Positions 24,855 to 33,517 of a stretch of DNA of 58,271 nucleotides are shown piece after piece. The stretch covers positions 1 through 58,271 of the forward strand of contig JAFGDY010000036.1 of assembly GCA_016931895.1 (NCBI GenBank), written 5' to 3'. Under the pieces are notes generated by a model. That model was not told where the DNA came from and did no database searches. It was given only the letters and a program-made list of their open reading frames with translations. The first letter of the stretch is position 1. Each line of letters begins with the position of its first letter. The translations under genes and the position numbers were made by a program. The DNA comes from Anaerolineae bacterium. Lineage in GTDB: Bacteria; Chloroflexota; Anaerolineae; 4572-78; J111.

Positions 24855-27494
24855 TCATTTCCAATCCTCTACCCGGCTATGTTTGCCATAATTCCCCGCT
24901 GCAATTACCAGGTCAAAAATATCAACAACGCTATCGGCATTAAGGTTGGCCGTTGGGTTGGCGCTGGCATAAGCAGAAGCAATATAGGCTAAATCGAGAA
25001 TATCTATCACGTCATCGGCATTAATATCCCCAGCCAGCAAGATTATTTCTTCCAGATGCGATGTTTGGAAAGCGGCTCCGTTATCTATCTGACTTAATTC
25101 CAATCCTACTCGAACATTAGCCTGGGCCGATAAATAACCGGGAAACTGAAATTTGAGCGTGTCATTGCCCGTAACAAAGAAAGAGCCATCATCTTGAGTT
25201 TGCGTTTGTTGTCCTGCGCTGTTGGTTACAAGAATACCGCTGTGTTTGGTACGGCCTTGCAATGTTACCACTCCTGAAGTTCCGGCATGATCATCCACTA
25301 CTTCTGCCCGGCCATGTTGGGGGGTGAACGGTATCACCTGTCCGTTGACATTGGCCAGAATGAGATTCTCCAAAACAATGTTGCTAACGCCCACAGTTTT
25401 AGGTTGCCAATCAACTGTTATCAAATTGCTGTTTCCATCAATTTTATCGCTGCCTATAAGCGTAACCGCAACAGTAATGCGGCCATTGATCGAATCAACG
25501 ATGTTTTTAGCAATGAAGCCGTTAGCAAAAGCATCATTAACCCACACCTGTACGCCTTCTTTTTTTTCGTTGGCGTCAAGCACTTGCAACACATTTGGAT
25601 CATACACAACTTCTATATGCACGGCAGCCAGGTTGGAAACATTTTCGATGTTGATCGCCGTTGTCTCCTGAGTAGTACGAACAGGTATTATCAAATTTTC
25701 AGGGATAACTTTGACAATTGGCCCGGTAATATCCGGCGTTGGGGTTGGGCTGGGTGTAGCTGTTGGCGTAGCAGTAGGCGCAATACCGGTTGAAGATGGT
25801 GAAGGTGTTGGGGTTGGGCTGGGGAATGGCGTGCCAGGGGTGATCGTAGGTGTTGGGGTTGCAGACGGTGGAACAGGCGTGGTGTTGTCAACAACCACAA
25901 CAGGGGCCGGCGAGGCGATACAGGACAAAAATCGTTCGCCGGTTGGATCGCGGGCGGTGAAGGTGAAATGATAGGCTCCAACACTCTCGGTTTGAGCATA
26001 ATGGCCAACATATTTGCCCCATCCTTCATCTGTTAAAAGAAAATTATCATCTGCCGGCCCATCCGCCAAAAGTTCGGTCAGGGGTTGTACGGTTAGAGGA
26101 TGTCGGGTTAGCTTGGCTTCTACTTGGGCATCAATCAGCGGCATCCCCTGGCTATCGGCCAGCCAGATGTTCATATCAATGGTTTCACCTGTGTTGTAGA
26201 TTTCTTTATCGAATTCAAAGCCGGTAATTTGACATGTCTGTAGCTCGCATTTGATTTTTTCTGCCGTCATAGCCCGCAGTTCAGGCAGTTTGATATACAA
26301 ACTATCCCCTGGAGAGGTGGTTGGCGCGACATCTTGCCCTCCGGCAATTACGGGCACATTGGGCAAATGACCATAGGGGCCGCTGCTGAAAGGGTCAATA
26401 TCCTTTTGCCCCAATTTCCAGGCTATCAAATTGGCCGCTTCATCCAATATCATCTGGTCTGGTTCGGCTACATTTAAAGCAGGGTCATCGCAGCCGCCAT
26501 AGCAACCCAGGAAGCCAATGGCCATAGAACCGTAATTGTGCCTGTCGTGAATGCCCACCACATCATCGCCTCCGGCCCGGCCCTCATAAATAACGCCGTT
26601 GGGGTCAATGAGATAATTGTAACCCACGTCGCCCCAGCCCAACACATTGGTATGGTAATTCCAAACTGAGCGCACCCAACTGGCCCAGTTGTAGTACGGG
26701 TCGGTATGGTTGGGTGTTTCGGCCTGATGAATGATAACGTGCGTCACCGGATGGTAGAGCGGCAGGCGGCGAGGGCTGTGTTGACCATCGGGGCAGCCCC
26801 AGTGGGTCCGTGAAACAACAGGCGGTTTTTGCGGCGGGCAAATTGAGCCGGTTGTGCTGGCTCCACTCATTTGCCCCGCAATCTCGCTATCGTTCGGCCC
26901 CTGACTGGTATCGCTGAAAACCAGGGTCAGATTCTTGAAATGAGATGAAGTGCCCATCGCGTTATTGAACAGGGTTACTCGAAACTGTAAGGCTGTCAGG
27001 TTACGCCCAACCCAGATGAGATGCCCACCGTGTAGATTATCGCGCACCGGATAGAAGGCTTCAGGATTTTCTTGCCATTCGGTCCAGGAGGCGCCATTAT
27101 CAAAAGTCAAGCGTGTTTCCACACGGAATTCTGCCTGTTCCACTTCAACCTCCCAAAGAGGGACAATATCGGTAGTAAAAGCCAGGGGGCTGTGAATGAT
27201 ACCGGATGTATAACTTCCTCTGCTTTCGCCCTCGGCCAAATGCAGTCCGGTGGGTGTTAGCGTTACTCCATCCATACGGCCATTTTTCGCAAAATAGGTA
27301 ACATCGAGATGAGTTTCGCGCAATTCAACAACAGCATTTCCATTGGCAGCAGCCTGGCTGACGCCGGAAAAATCAGGCTGGCCATTACGTTGAAGCTGGT
27401 GAGCCAACGTTGGCGCAACTCCGATCAGCATTATCAAAAGTAATAACAAACCAATTGCCCATTTCAAAAAATGGGGTATTAATAACTTTTTCAT
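24855..27494 (-). CDS. Secreted PGRP/amidase-2 domain protein with Ig-like, cohesin and dockerin domains (B)
   Basis: An 879 aa exported protein, paralogue of the downstream gene. Order: signal peptide (1-32), N-domain (~50-200), PGRP domain (~225-415), a macroglobulin/Ig-like module (~420-535), Pro/Thr linker (~538-590), cohesin-like (~593-733), a module with LQGRTKHSGI...FPGYLSA (~738-800), dockerin (~820-870) and a VEDWK tail. His256 (IIHQAETP) is kept, but the canonical GHRDV...CPG reads GGQDVAPTTSPGD: G386 and S394, exactly eight residues apart, replace the zinc His and Cys. A non-catalytic peptidoglycan-binding role is inferred. Start ATG 27494 has GAGGAT upstream; 22 bases separate it from gene A. 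Confidence 0.85.
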   Translation of the reverse strand: MKKLLIPHFLKWAIGLLLLLIMLIGVAPTLAHQLQRNGQPDFSGVSQAAANGNAVVELRETHLDVTYFAKNGRMDGVTLTPTGLHLAEGESRGSYTSGIIHSPLAFTTDIVPLWEVEVEQAEFRVETRLTFDNGASWTEWQENPEAFYPVRDNLHGGHLIWVGRNLTALQFRVTLFNNAMGTSSHFKNLTLVFSDTSQGPNDSEIAGQMSGASTTGSICPPQKPPVVSRTHWGCPDGQHSPRRLPLYHPVTHVIIHQAETPNHTDPYYNWASWVRSVWNYHTNVLGWGDVGYNYLIDPNGVIYEGRAGGDDVVGIHDRHNYGSMAIGFLGCYGGCDDPALNVAEPDQMILDEAANLIAWKLGQKDIDPFSSGPYGHLPNVPVIAGGQDVAPTTSPGDSLYIKLPELRAMTAEKIKCELQTCQITGFEFDKEIYNTGETIDMNIWLADSQGMPLIDAQVEAKLTRHPLTVQPLTELLADGPADDNFLLTDEGWGKYVGHYAQTESVGAYHFTFTARDPTGERFLSCIASPAPVVVVDNTTPVPPSATPTPTITPGTPFPSPTPTPSPSSTGIAPTATPTATPSPTPTPDITGPIVKVIPENLIIPVRTTQETTAINIENVSNLAAVHIEVVYDPNVLQVLDANEKKEGVQVWVNDAFANGFIAKNIVDSINGRITVAVTLIGSDKIDGNSNLITVDWQPKTVGVSNIVLENLILANVNGQVIPFTPQHGRAEVVDDHAGTSGVVTLQGRTKHSGILVTNSAGQQTQTQDDGSFFVTGNDTLKFQFPGYLSAQANVRVGLELSQIDNGAAFQTSHLEEIILLAGDINADDVIDILDLAYIASAYASANPTANLNADSVVDIFDLVIAAGNYGKHSRVEDWK

Positions 27495-27518
27495 TATGTT
27501 ATCCTCTAATGGCATTGT

Positions 27519-29165
27519 TTACCTGGCAGTCAGAGTTTGCCGACCATAATTACCGGCAATCAAGGACAGGTCCAGGATATTTACCTGCCCATCGGCGTTG
27601 AAATCGGTCAGCGAGTTGGTGGAAGAATAGGTGTTGGCTACGTAAGCCAGGTCCAAAACATCAATAAGGTTATCGCCGTTCACATCACCGGCCAACAAGG
27701 TGATCGTGTCCAGTCCTTCATTCTGCTCAGATTGGGACAAGTCAACCTGAGCAGAAAGATAGCCGGGAAATTCAAAATACAGAATGCGGTCGGGGGTGAT
27801 GATAAAAAAGCCATCAACCCGGGTTTGTGCCTGTTCGCCGGTGGTATTGGTCACAATGATGCCGCTATGGTCAGAACGACTTTGCAACCTGGCCACCCCT
27901 GCCCCTCGACAATCTTGAACATGTTTAACGATAGCTATTCCATGTTGGAGCATAGATTTAATCACCTGCCCTTTGTGGTCGGTTAAAATCACCTTTTCCA
28001 GGATAATGGAGCTGCTTCCTTCGTTTTGAGACCGCCAATCAAAGGCCATCAAGCCGGTTGTGCCGTTGATGGCATAACCATCCAACAGTTCCGCCACAAA
28101 GTAGATACGGCCCTGCCGGGTATCAACTCTGTTTTCAATGATATGGGCCGTTTCCCAACCATTGCCCGCTCTTACCTGTACCCCGCGCTGGCCAGGGTCG
28201 GCGTCAATTACCTGGAGCACATCCGGTTTGTAAGTTGTTACCAATTCTATTTTGGACAGGTTGGTAACATCATCAACATTAATGGCCGTTGTATCTTGCA
28301 AACGGCATAAAGTAGATTCCTGAGTTTCAGGAACAACCCGCACCTTTACCTCATTACCATTCTGATTGACCGTAACCGTCAAGTCGGTTGAGCAAGGCCG
28401 GAATTTCTGCTGGGGGTCACGGGCCGACACATGAAAGGTGTAGCTGCCCGCAATATCCGTATGCGGGTAAACAGCCAGATAAGGGCAATTGCCGGTGAAG
28501 TTAAGCTTGTGGCTATCCGGCCCGGTTCCTTCTACCACCGCATCGCATTGATATTTACCATTGGCGGTTACTTGTGCGGTCAAAGCGATAGTCTCGCCAA
28601 CTTGGTACTCTGGTTTATCAGAGGTGAGGGTAATCTGGCATGCTTCCACGGTGGGATTGGGTCGAATCTCAATTTCTGCTTCGCCATAACAGGGCAAAAA
28701 CTGTTGGCCGGTTGGGTCGGAAACCGTAAACTTGAAGTGATAGTTTCCGGGTTCAGTGGTTTTATCATAAACGCCATCATACTCGCCCATCCGGTCAATC
28801 AGGCCAAATCCGGTTGACGCCTGGATGTTGAACGGCTGCCGGGTTACGTCTGCCGCCACATTTGCCCCGCCCAGCGGCGTACCCCGGTAGTCGGCCACCC
28901 TCACTGTTACCTCAATTGTTTCGCCCATGTCGTAAACCTCCCGGCCAAAAATTATGCCGGTGACCTGGCAAGGTTCAGGTGAAGGGACAAGGGGAGTTGA
29001 TGGAGGGCAAGGCGGCTCATAGCGTGGCGGACAAACGGGGACAGGCCCGGGACAAGGAGGCCAACCACAGGCCAATGAAACCTGCGCCCCGGATAAACCT
29101 AACACCAGGATAACCACTACGATGAAGCTGATAAGCCATTTTCTCGGCCAGGGTAGGCTTTTCAT
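27519..29165 (-). CDS. Secreted Ig-like/cohesin/dockerin structural protein (C)
   Basis: A 548 aa exported protein without an enzyme domain. Order: signal peptide (1-32), a Cys/Pro-rich stretch (33-65), two macroglobulin/Ig-like modules (~66-170 and ~175-268; CQVTGIIFGREVYDMGETI and CQITLTSDKPEYQVGETI), a cohesin-like domain (~273-413 with YKPDVLQVIDADP and RGVQV), the module LQSRSDHSGI...FPGYLSA (~422-475), and a dockerin (~491-541, both repeats intact). Its Ig-like module is clearly related to the one in gene B, evidence of module shuffling. A scaffold or adaptor role is inferred. Six bases separate it from gene D and 24 from gene B. Confidence 0.83.
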   Translation of the reverse strand: MKSLPWPRKWLISFIVVVILVLGLSGAQVSLACGWPPCPGPVPVCPPRYEPPCPPSTPLVPSPEPCQVTGIIFGREVYDMGETIEVTVRVADYRGTPLGGANVAADVTRQPFNIQASTGFGLIDRMGEYDGVYDKTTEPGNYHFKFTVSDPTGQQFLPCYGEAEIEIRPNPTVEACQITLTSDKPEYQVGETIALTAQVTANGKYQCDAVVEGTGPDSHKLNFTGNCPYLAVYPHTDIAGSYTFHVSARDPQQKFRPCSTDLTVTVNQNGNEVKVRVVPETQESTLCRLQDTTAINVDDVTNLSKIELVTTYKPDVLQVIDADPGQRGVQVRAGNGWETAHIIENRVDTRQGRIYFVAELLDGYAINGTTGLMAFDWRSQNEGSSSIILEKVILTDHKGQVIKSMLQHGIAIVKHVQDCRGAGVARLQSRSDHSGIIVTNTTGEQAQTRVDGFFIITPDRILYFEFPGYLSAQVDLSQSEQNEGLDTITLLAGDVNGDNLIDVLDLAYVANTYSSTNSLTDFNADGQVNILDLSLIAGNYGRQTLTAR

Positions 29166-29171
29166 AGTTCT

Positions 29172-30263
29172 TTACCTTACAAAGGGAAATTCATCTCCCG
29201 GCACAATAACTTCTGTGGGGCCGGCCATGCCATAATTTTTGGCTACCAGAACCAGGTCCATAATATCAAGTTTGTCATCCGAAGTATAATCGGCTGCCTC
29301 AGCCATAGTATAAGGGCCAACCGTTTGCCCCAACAGGCCGGCCATTTGGCGAATATCAAGAATATTGACCACGTTGTCATTATTAAGATCGCCGGCCAAC
29401 AACAATATTGAGGTCGCATCCGTTGGCTCATCCAAAGAAACAACGGCCTCAAGATACCCGGTTCTATTCACCTGAATGAAATAGGGCGGTTCCTGTGTAG
29501 CGTTATTAAAAGCGCAGAAACCATCTTTATCCACTCCCTGTCCATCACACGAGTAGGTATTATTGATAGTAATCTGGGTAAAGATAGGCTCCGGCACCAC
29601 ATCGGCTACCTCCCCGCTGTTTTTGCCACCCTCCAGCAGGATTTGAAACCTAAAAATGCTTTGGGGAATGACCGTTATCTTTCCAACAGTATCAACCACA
29701 GCAGTTCGACTCTTTACACCGTTATTATCCACTATCAAGGAGTCGCTGCCGTCGAGACATATCCTGGCTTCATCATCCACGGCCGCATCGGGGTCGCTGC
29801 GCCAAAGAATATCAACCAGACTGCCGCTGCCCTCAATGGTGAGACGGGGTTCCAAAACCACAAAGTTGATCAAAAAGGAACTGTCGCCGCCGCAGTTCAA
29901 CCCTATGCCACCATTTGTGACAGTGAAGAAATAGTCCACCCCCTTGGTTCCCGGCAGCAGCGCGCCGGGCCTAACATCGCTGGGGGAAACAATGGAGGCA
30001 TCGTAGGCAATAGCCAGGGTGAACCCGGATATCTGTTGAGCGCCTTCAATATTGAGGCTGGTCACTACAGCCCCATCACCTCTGGAAATAGAGGTTTCCT
30101 CCGGATTCCACAGAAATCTGATAAAATCAACGATTTGTATCTCAACCTCAGATTCATCTGTTTCCGGTTCCTGGGCTGTTACCGGCGTGACGGTAGCTAC
30201 AGTCAAAAGCAGCACAAATATAAAGGCAATATGGAACAACTGGGACAAATTTTGGTATTTCAT
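29172..30263 (-). CDS. Secreted cohesin-dockerin protein (D)
   Basis: A 363 aa exported protein: signal peptide (1-30), a diverged cohesin-like domain (~40-205; VTSLNIEGAQQISGFTLAIAYD), a module ending with NRTGYLEAVVSLD (~205-290), and a dockerin (~297-350; GDLNNDNVVNILDIRQMAGLLG and DYTSDDKLDIMDLVLVAKNYG). Its cohesin is the most diverged of the set, with a Cys-containing loop. It is the first gene of the four-gene operon, with GGAAGG eight bases before the ATG and a possible attenuator 70-110 bases upstream. No catalytic domain is visible; likely a linker that joins complex members. Confidence 0.8.
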   Translation of the reverse strand: MKYQNLSQLFHIAFIFVLLLTVATVTPVTAQEPETDESEVEIQIVDFIRFLWNPEETSISRGDGAVVTSLNIEGAQQISGFTLAIAYDASIVSPSDVRPGALLPGTKGVDYFFTVTNGGIGLNCGGDSSFLINFVVLEPRLTIEGSGSLVDILWRSDPDAAVDDEARICLDGSDSLIVDNNGVKSRTAVVDTVGKITVIPQSIFRFQILLEGGKNSGEVADVVPEPIFTQITINNTYSCDGQGVDKDGFCAFNNATQEPPYFIQVNRTGYLEAVVSLDEPTDATSILLLAGDLNNDNVVNILDIRQMAGLLGQTVGPYTMAEAADYTSDDKLDIMDLVLVAKNYGMAGPTEVIVPGDEFPFVR

Positions 30264-30332
30264 TGGTTAAGCCTTCCGTTAAAACGAAGTTAAATTGGAA
30301 TGCATTTAATTAAGTCAAACATTCCTGAGTGG

Positions 30333-30371
30333 AAACAAAAAGAGCCAATCCCAAATAAATGGGCTGGCTCT
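30333..30371 (-). terminator. Intrinsic terminator or leader attenuator before gene D
   Basis: On the minus strand AGAGCCA pairs with TGGCTCT (30371-30365 with 30347-30341), with an inner CCC/GGG, and is followed at once by TTTTGTTT. This is the most textbook intrinsic terminator in the window, but it lies upstream of gene D's start codon, not after a gene. It either blocks read-through from the vapBC side or attenuates the operon. Confidence 0.65.
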
Positions 30372-30738
30372 ATGCTAAACACACTCTCCATAATGGCAGG
30401 CAATGAATTGGCCGTTATCAATGAAGTGTGTCAGGAAAACAAAACAAGATAAGAAAAACCTGTCAGACACGGTCTTCTCCGGGTTAGGATCAGGAGTCAA
30501 TTGTTTTGGCCATAGATAATAAACAAGACTCCCAGGCATTTTTTTGTTAAAGTACAAAATAGCTGCTGCAACCTTACAACACTTTTAACATATCATAGTA
30601 TTGTTAAATATTCAAGATGTACTTTGGGGCTATCCACAGGTTACACCAATTATCTGGCTCGTAGATAGCAATCTTGCAAACCATCTTCAACCGGCCACCA
30701 ATGGTTGTGGCCAAGTTTCTCAGCCGTTGAGATAGAAT

Positions 30739-30767
30739 TTGGATGCAATTACTATCTGAGGCATAAT
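30739..30767 (+). promoter_or_regulatory. Candidate promoter for vapBC-like pair
   Basis: TTGGAT (30739-30744), 17-base spacer, CATAAT (30762-30767). It is 46 bases before the antitoxin ATG. Autoregulation by the antitoxin is usual for such pairs, but no clear operator palindrome was found. Confidence 0.4.
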
Positions 30768-30813
30768 AATTGCCAGGATATGCTATCTTGCCCCAAAGTT
30801 TGGAGACGGCATT

Positions 30814-31074
30814 ATGGATAATTTACAAACAACCAGTTACGAAAACATTTTGACCGTCATTCGCCGGTGGCCTCTTTCCAGACGCCTAATCCTGGTTCAA
30901 GATGTTTTAAAAACCCTGGCTTCAGAATTGGCGGTCCCCGATTCCACTTCGTCTCAGCTCAAACGTAGCACGTTGCCAGAGGCGTATGGCCTCCTGTCAG
31001 GAAGCCATATGCCGCCATCTGATGCAGAGATTCAAGAGTGGCTGAGAGAACGACGTTTGGAGAAGTACGGTTGA
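30814..31074 (+). CDS. Putative VapB-like antitoxin
   Basis: An 86 aa protein directly before a PIN-domain gene; the stop and the next start overlap (TGATG). The N-terminal half is helical (SYENILTVIRRWPLSRRLILVQDVLKTL), and the C-terminus is charged (EIQEWLRERRLEKYG), typical of antitoxins whose tail binds the toxin. It matches no antitoxin DNA-binding fold I can name, so the call rests mainly on position and size. GGAG lies seven bases upstream of ATG 30814. Confidence 0.65.
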   Translation: MDNLQTTSYENILTVIRRWPLSRRLILVQDVLKTLASELAVPDSTSSQLKRSTLPEAYGLLSGSHMPPSDAEIQEWLRERRLEKYG

Positions 31075-31484
31075 TGCTTATTCTACTGGATACCAATATC
31101 TTGCTTGATGTTTTGTTAGATCGACAGCCGTGGGCCATAGAAGCAGCCACTATTTGGCAGGCAAATGAGGAGGGACGGATTGTGGGACACCTTGTTGCTT
31201 CCACTCTGACCGATATTTTTTACATTGCTCATCGTTTGGCCAATTTGGAAACTGCCCGTAAGGCGGTCCACCTCTGTCTGGAAACGTTCGAAATCTGCCC
31301 CGTTGATCGAAAAACTCTGCAACAAGCCTACGCGCTGCCGGGTAACGATTTTGAAGACAACTTGCAAATTGCTTGCGCCCACATGGCCAACCTCAACGCT
31401 ATTGTGTCCCGAGATAGCACCGGGTTTAAGGCTGCAACTATCCCGGTATTGACTCCCACAGAATTATTGGCTCAGCTTGAGTAA
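31074..31484 (+). CDS. PIN-domain toxin (VapC-like ribonuclease)
   Basis: A 136 aa PIN-domain protein. It starts LILLDTNILLDVLLDR with the first catalytic Asp, has SSTLTDIFYIAH-like middle helices, and later NDFEDNLQIACA and VSRDSTGF with the remaining acidic residues, so the metal site of the nuclease looks complete. It would cleave RNA when released from its antitoxin. ATG 31074 overlaps the antitoxin stop; the longer frame from 31038 is inside the antitoxin gene. The pair sits on the opposite strand between the two cohesin-dockerin clusters. Confidence 0.85.
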   Translation: MLILLDTNILLDVLLDRQPWAIEAATIWQANEEGRIVGHLVASTLTDIFYIAHRLANLETARKAVHLCLETFEICPVDRKTLQQAYALPGNDFEDNLQIACAHMANLNAIVSRDSTGFKAATIPVLTPTELLAQLE

Positions 31485-31523
31485 CAACACCCTGTGAGTT
31501 CGTAATCTAAATTTTTGTAACTT

Positions 31524-33314
31524 CTACCGCCAATCCTTAACTGGCCCCTCTCGGCCATAATTCCCCGCCGCAATCACCAAATCAAAAACGTCTACCAGGC
31601 CATCGGCCGTGATATCGGCAGAGGGATCATGGCCGTTGTAACGGAGGGCAATAAAAGACAGGTCAAAAATATCAATCAAACCATCGCCGGTCACATCGCC
31701 GCCGGGCAAGGTGATCACGCCCAAATTGCCTGCGGGCATGTTGTGCTGGCCCGTCAGATAACCGGATTGAACCACTTGCAAGTATGGCTGATTCTGCCCG
31801 GCAGGCAATGCCGCAATTTCAAAGTAGCCGCCCGGGCCGGTGGTCGTGGTTGAGGCCGTCGCCAGCGCAGCGGCGCAGGGGCCTTCACTCAAAAGGATTT
31901 GGACGCCGCTGTGGTCGGTGCGGCCCTGCAATAACACGGTTCCTGAAACGGCCGCAGCCTGATGGCCGGCAACCCGGCTGACCGCGGCCAACGCATTTAC
32001 GCGCGGAGTTATCCGGCCGTTGCGGCTGTCGGTGATGGGCACGCCGGTTTCAGCCAAAATTGTTTCAATTTCAAGGGGGGTCAGAGCGGTGTTGGCGGAC
32101 AACATCAAGGCCGCCACGGCCGAGGCGTGGGCGGTGGCCATTGACGTGCCGGACTCGCGGCGCTGGCCGCCGCCCAGGGCGGTTGAGTCAATCACTGCGC
32201 CGGGCGCAAGCAAATCCAGGGCGGGGCTGCTGTTACTGATGCAGGTTACCTGGTCGGCCGTGGTCTGGGCATCGGTACAACCGCCCAACGTGACCGGACC
32301 CAGGTTAGCATCATAAGTGCTGCCCACGGCTATCACGCCCGACACGCAGGCCGGGGCCATCATCTGGTTGGCCAATCCTTTGTTGCCCGCCGCCGCAAAA
32401 ATTGTAATCCCGGCTTCCCTGGCCGCCTGAATCGCCTGGGTATACAGTTGAGTGTTGGCATCGGCATTATCACAAACCCCGCTATACGCGCCGCCGCCCA
32501 GGCTCAGATTGATAACTTTTACCTTGAGTTGGGATTGATTGGCTATGATCCAATCAATCCCGGCAATAACATCGGAGGTGAAACCGGAGCCGCTATCGCT
32601 CATCACTTTCACGGCAACCAGGCCCGCATCCGGGGCGCCCCCCCGCGGGGCGCTCTGGCCGCGCCCGCTGATGATACCGGCCAGGTGGGTGCCGTGGCCA
32701 TGGCCATCCCAAGCAAGATCACCTTCAGCCGTATTATCAGGGGGACAAATACCGTGGCCAAAACATTTTTGCGCCACCAGGTTGTCGGCCAAATCCGGGT
32801 GAGTAGGATCAAGGCCGGTATCCAGCACCGCCACATTTACCCCGGCCCCGGTGAAACCCAATTGGGCCCAAACAGAATCGGCCCCAATCAAAGCCACGCT
32901 CTCGGTTAAGGCCGCCTCCACCGGCAGATCGAGGGCGACGGCTTCTACTTCGGGCCGGTTGAGCAAAATCTCCAGACCCGGGGCCGTCACCTCACCCACC
33001 AGGCCGGGCAAAGTTTCAAACCGTTGAATCGGGCGAAAGTCGTGAAGCGGTAAGGCGGCCACCACTGACTGTTGGGCCTGGGCCACTGCCTCTACTGACA
33101 AGCCGGTGGCAGGCCCAGGCTCCGCTGTCCGCAAGACAACAATCACTCTAACCGATTCGGCTTCATCCAGAGCTGCGGCAACATCGGCTGCATCCGGCGT
33201 TTGAGCCTGAGCAGAATTGACCGGCTGTTTTATAAAAGAAAACAACGCCAGCATCAGGATGGTTAAGCTGATGACGGCGGTTTTTGTGCCACAAATAAAA
33301 GGACGTATTTCCAC
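31524..33314 (-). CDS. Secreted subtilisin-like protease with C-terminal dockerin (E)
   Basis: A 596 aa S8 serine protease: signal peptide (1-37), an inhibitor_I9-like propeptide (~45-130), and a subtilase domain with D165 (AVLDTGLD), H210 (HGHGTHLAG), N311 (AAAGN) and S391 (GTSMATAHAS). Then comes the shared module LLQGRTDHSGV...QSGYLTG (~457-530) and a dockerin (~538-590; two intact repeats, ending VKDWR). It has no cohesin, so it is a pure client of the complex. GTG 33314 with AAAGG before it is preferred; the frame is open to 33371 but that adds a Cys-rich, unlikely N-terminus. Last gene of the second cluster. Confidence 0.87.
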   Translation of the reverse strand: MEIRPFICGTKTAVISLTILMLALFSFIKQPVNSAQAQTPDAADVAAALDEAESVRVIVVLRTAEPGPATGLSVEAVAQAQQSVVAALPLHDFRPIQRFETLPGLVGEVTAPGLEILLNRPEVEAVALDLPVEAALTESVALIGADSVWAQLGFTGAGVNVAVLDTGLDPTHPDLADNLVAQKCFGHGICPPDNTAEGDLAWDGHGHGTHLAGIISGRGQSAPRGGAPDAGLVAVKVMSDSGSGFTSDVIAGIDWIIANQSQLKVKVINLSLGGGAYSGVCDNADANTQLYTQAIQAAREAGITIFAAAGNKGLANQMMAPACVSGVIAVGSTYDANLGPVTLGGCTDAQTTADQVTCISNSSPALDLLAPGAVIDSTALGGGQRRESGTSMATAHASAVAALMLSANTALTPLEIETILAETGVPITDSRNGRITPRVNALAAVSRVAGHQAAAVSGTVLLQGRTDHSGVQILLSEGPCAAALATASTTTTGPGGYFEIAALPAGQNQPYLQVVQSGYLTGQHNMPAGNLGVITLPGGDVTGDGLIDIFDLSFIALRYNGHDPSADITADGLVDVFDLVIAAGNYGREGPVKDWR

Positions 33315-33394
33315 TGAACATACCTTTGTTGTATGTCTGCCAGGCAAACAGCAGATACAACGCAAGAACAATTGGCTTTTCTACCGAATAGAGG

Positions 33395-33421
33395 CCCTCA
33401 AGGTTTCAGAAACCTTGAGGG
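33395..33421. other. Perfect 12-bp intercistronic hairpin (between F and E)
   Basis: CCCTCAAGGTTT (33395-33406) pairs perfectly with AAACCTTGAGGG (33410-33421) around CAG. It lies between the membrane-anchored cohesin gene and the protease gene. Without a T-tract, it fits an mRNA-stabilising or processing hairpin or a repeated element better than a terminator. Confidence 0.6.
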
Positions 33422-33517
33422 TCTCCCTCGTCCTGACTGAACTGGGGGACAATTGACCGGCCCTGGGATACCGGGGATAAGTCGCCGGATTGTCTAAACT
33501 ACTGCTTTGAGGCCAGG

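Larger units (their letters stand above)
30264..30813. other. Divergent intergenic region, gene D / antitoxin
   Basis: This 550-base gap holds no convincing gene. It contains the minus-strand terminator-like hairpin at 30333-30371, the antitoxin promoter candidate at 30739-30767 and an A/T-rich stretch at about 30560-30625 (TTGAAT, 17 bases, TATGTT on the minus strand) that may be the promoter of the cohesin operon. Confidence 0.45.

Noticed and set aside
22475-27494. Calling A and B active N-acetylmuramoyl-L-alanine amidases
   Set aside because: The zinc-ligand His and, in B, the Cys are replaced, so the automatic amidase label would probably be wrong.
30375-30557. 60-codon minus-strand frame ending just before the leader terminator
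   Set aside because: Its place could suggest a leader peptide, but it has no ribosome binding site and no run of a single regulatory codon.
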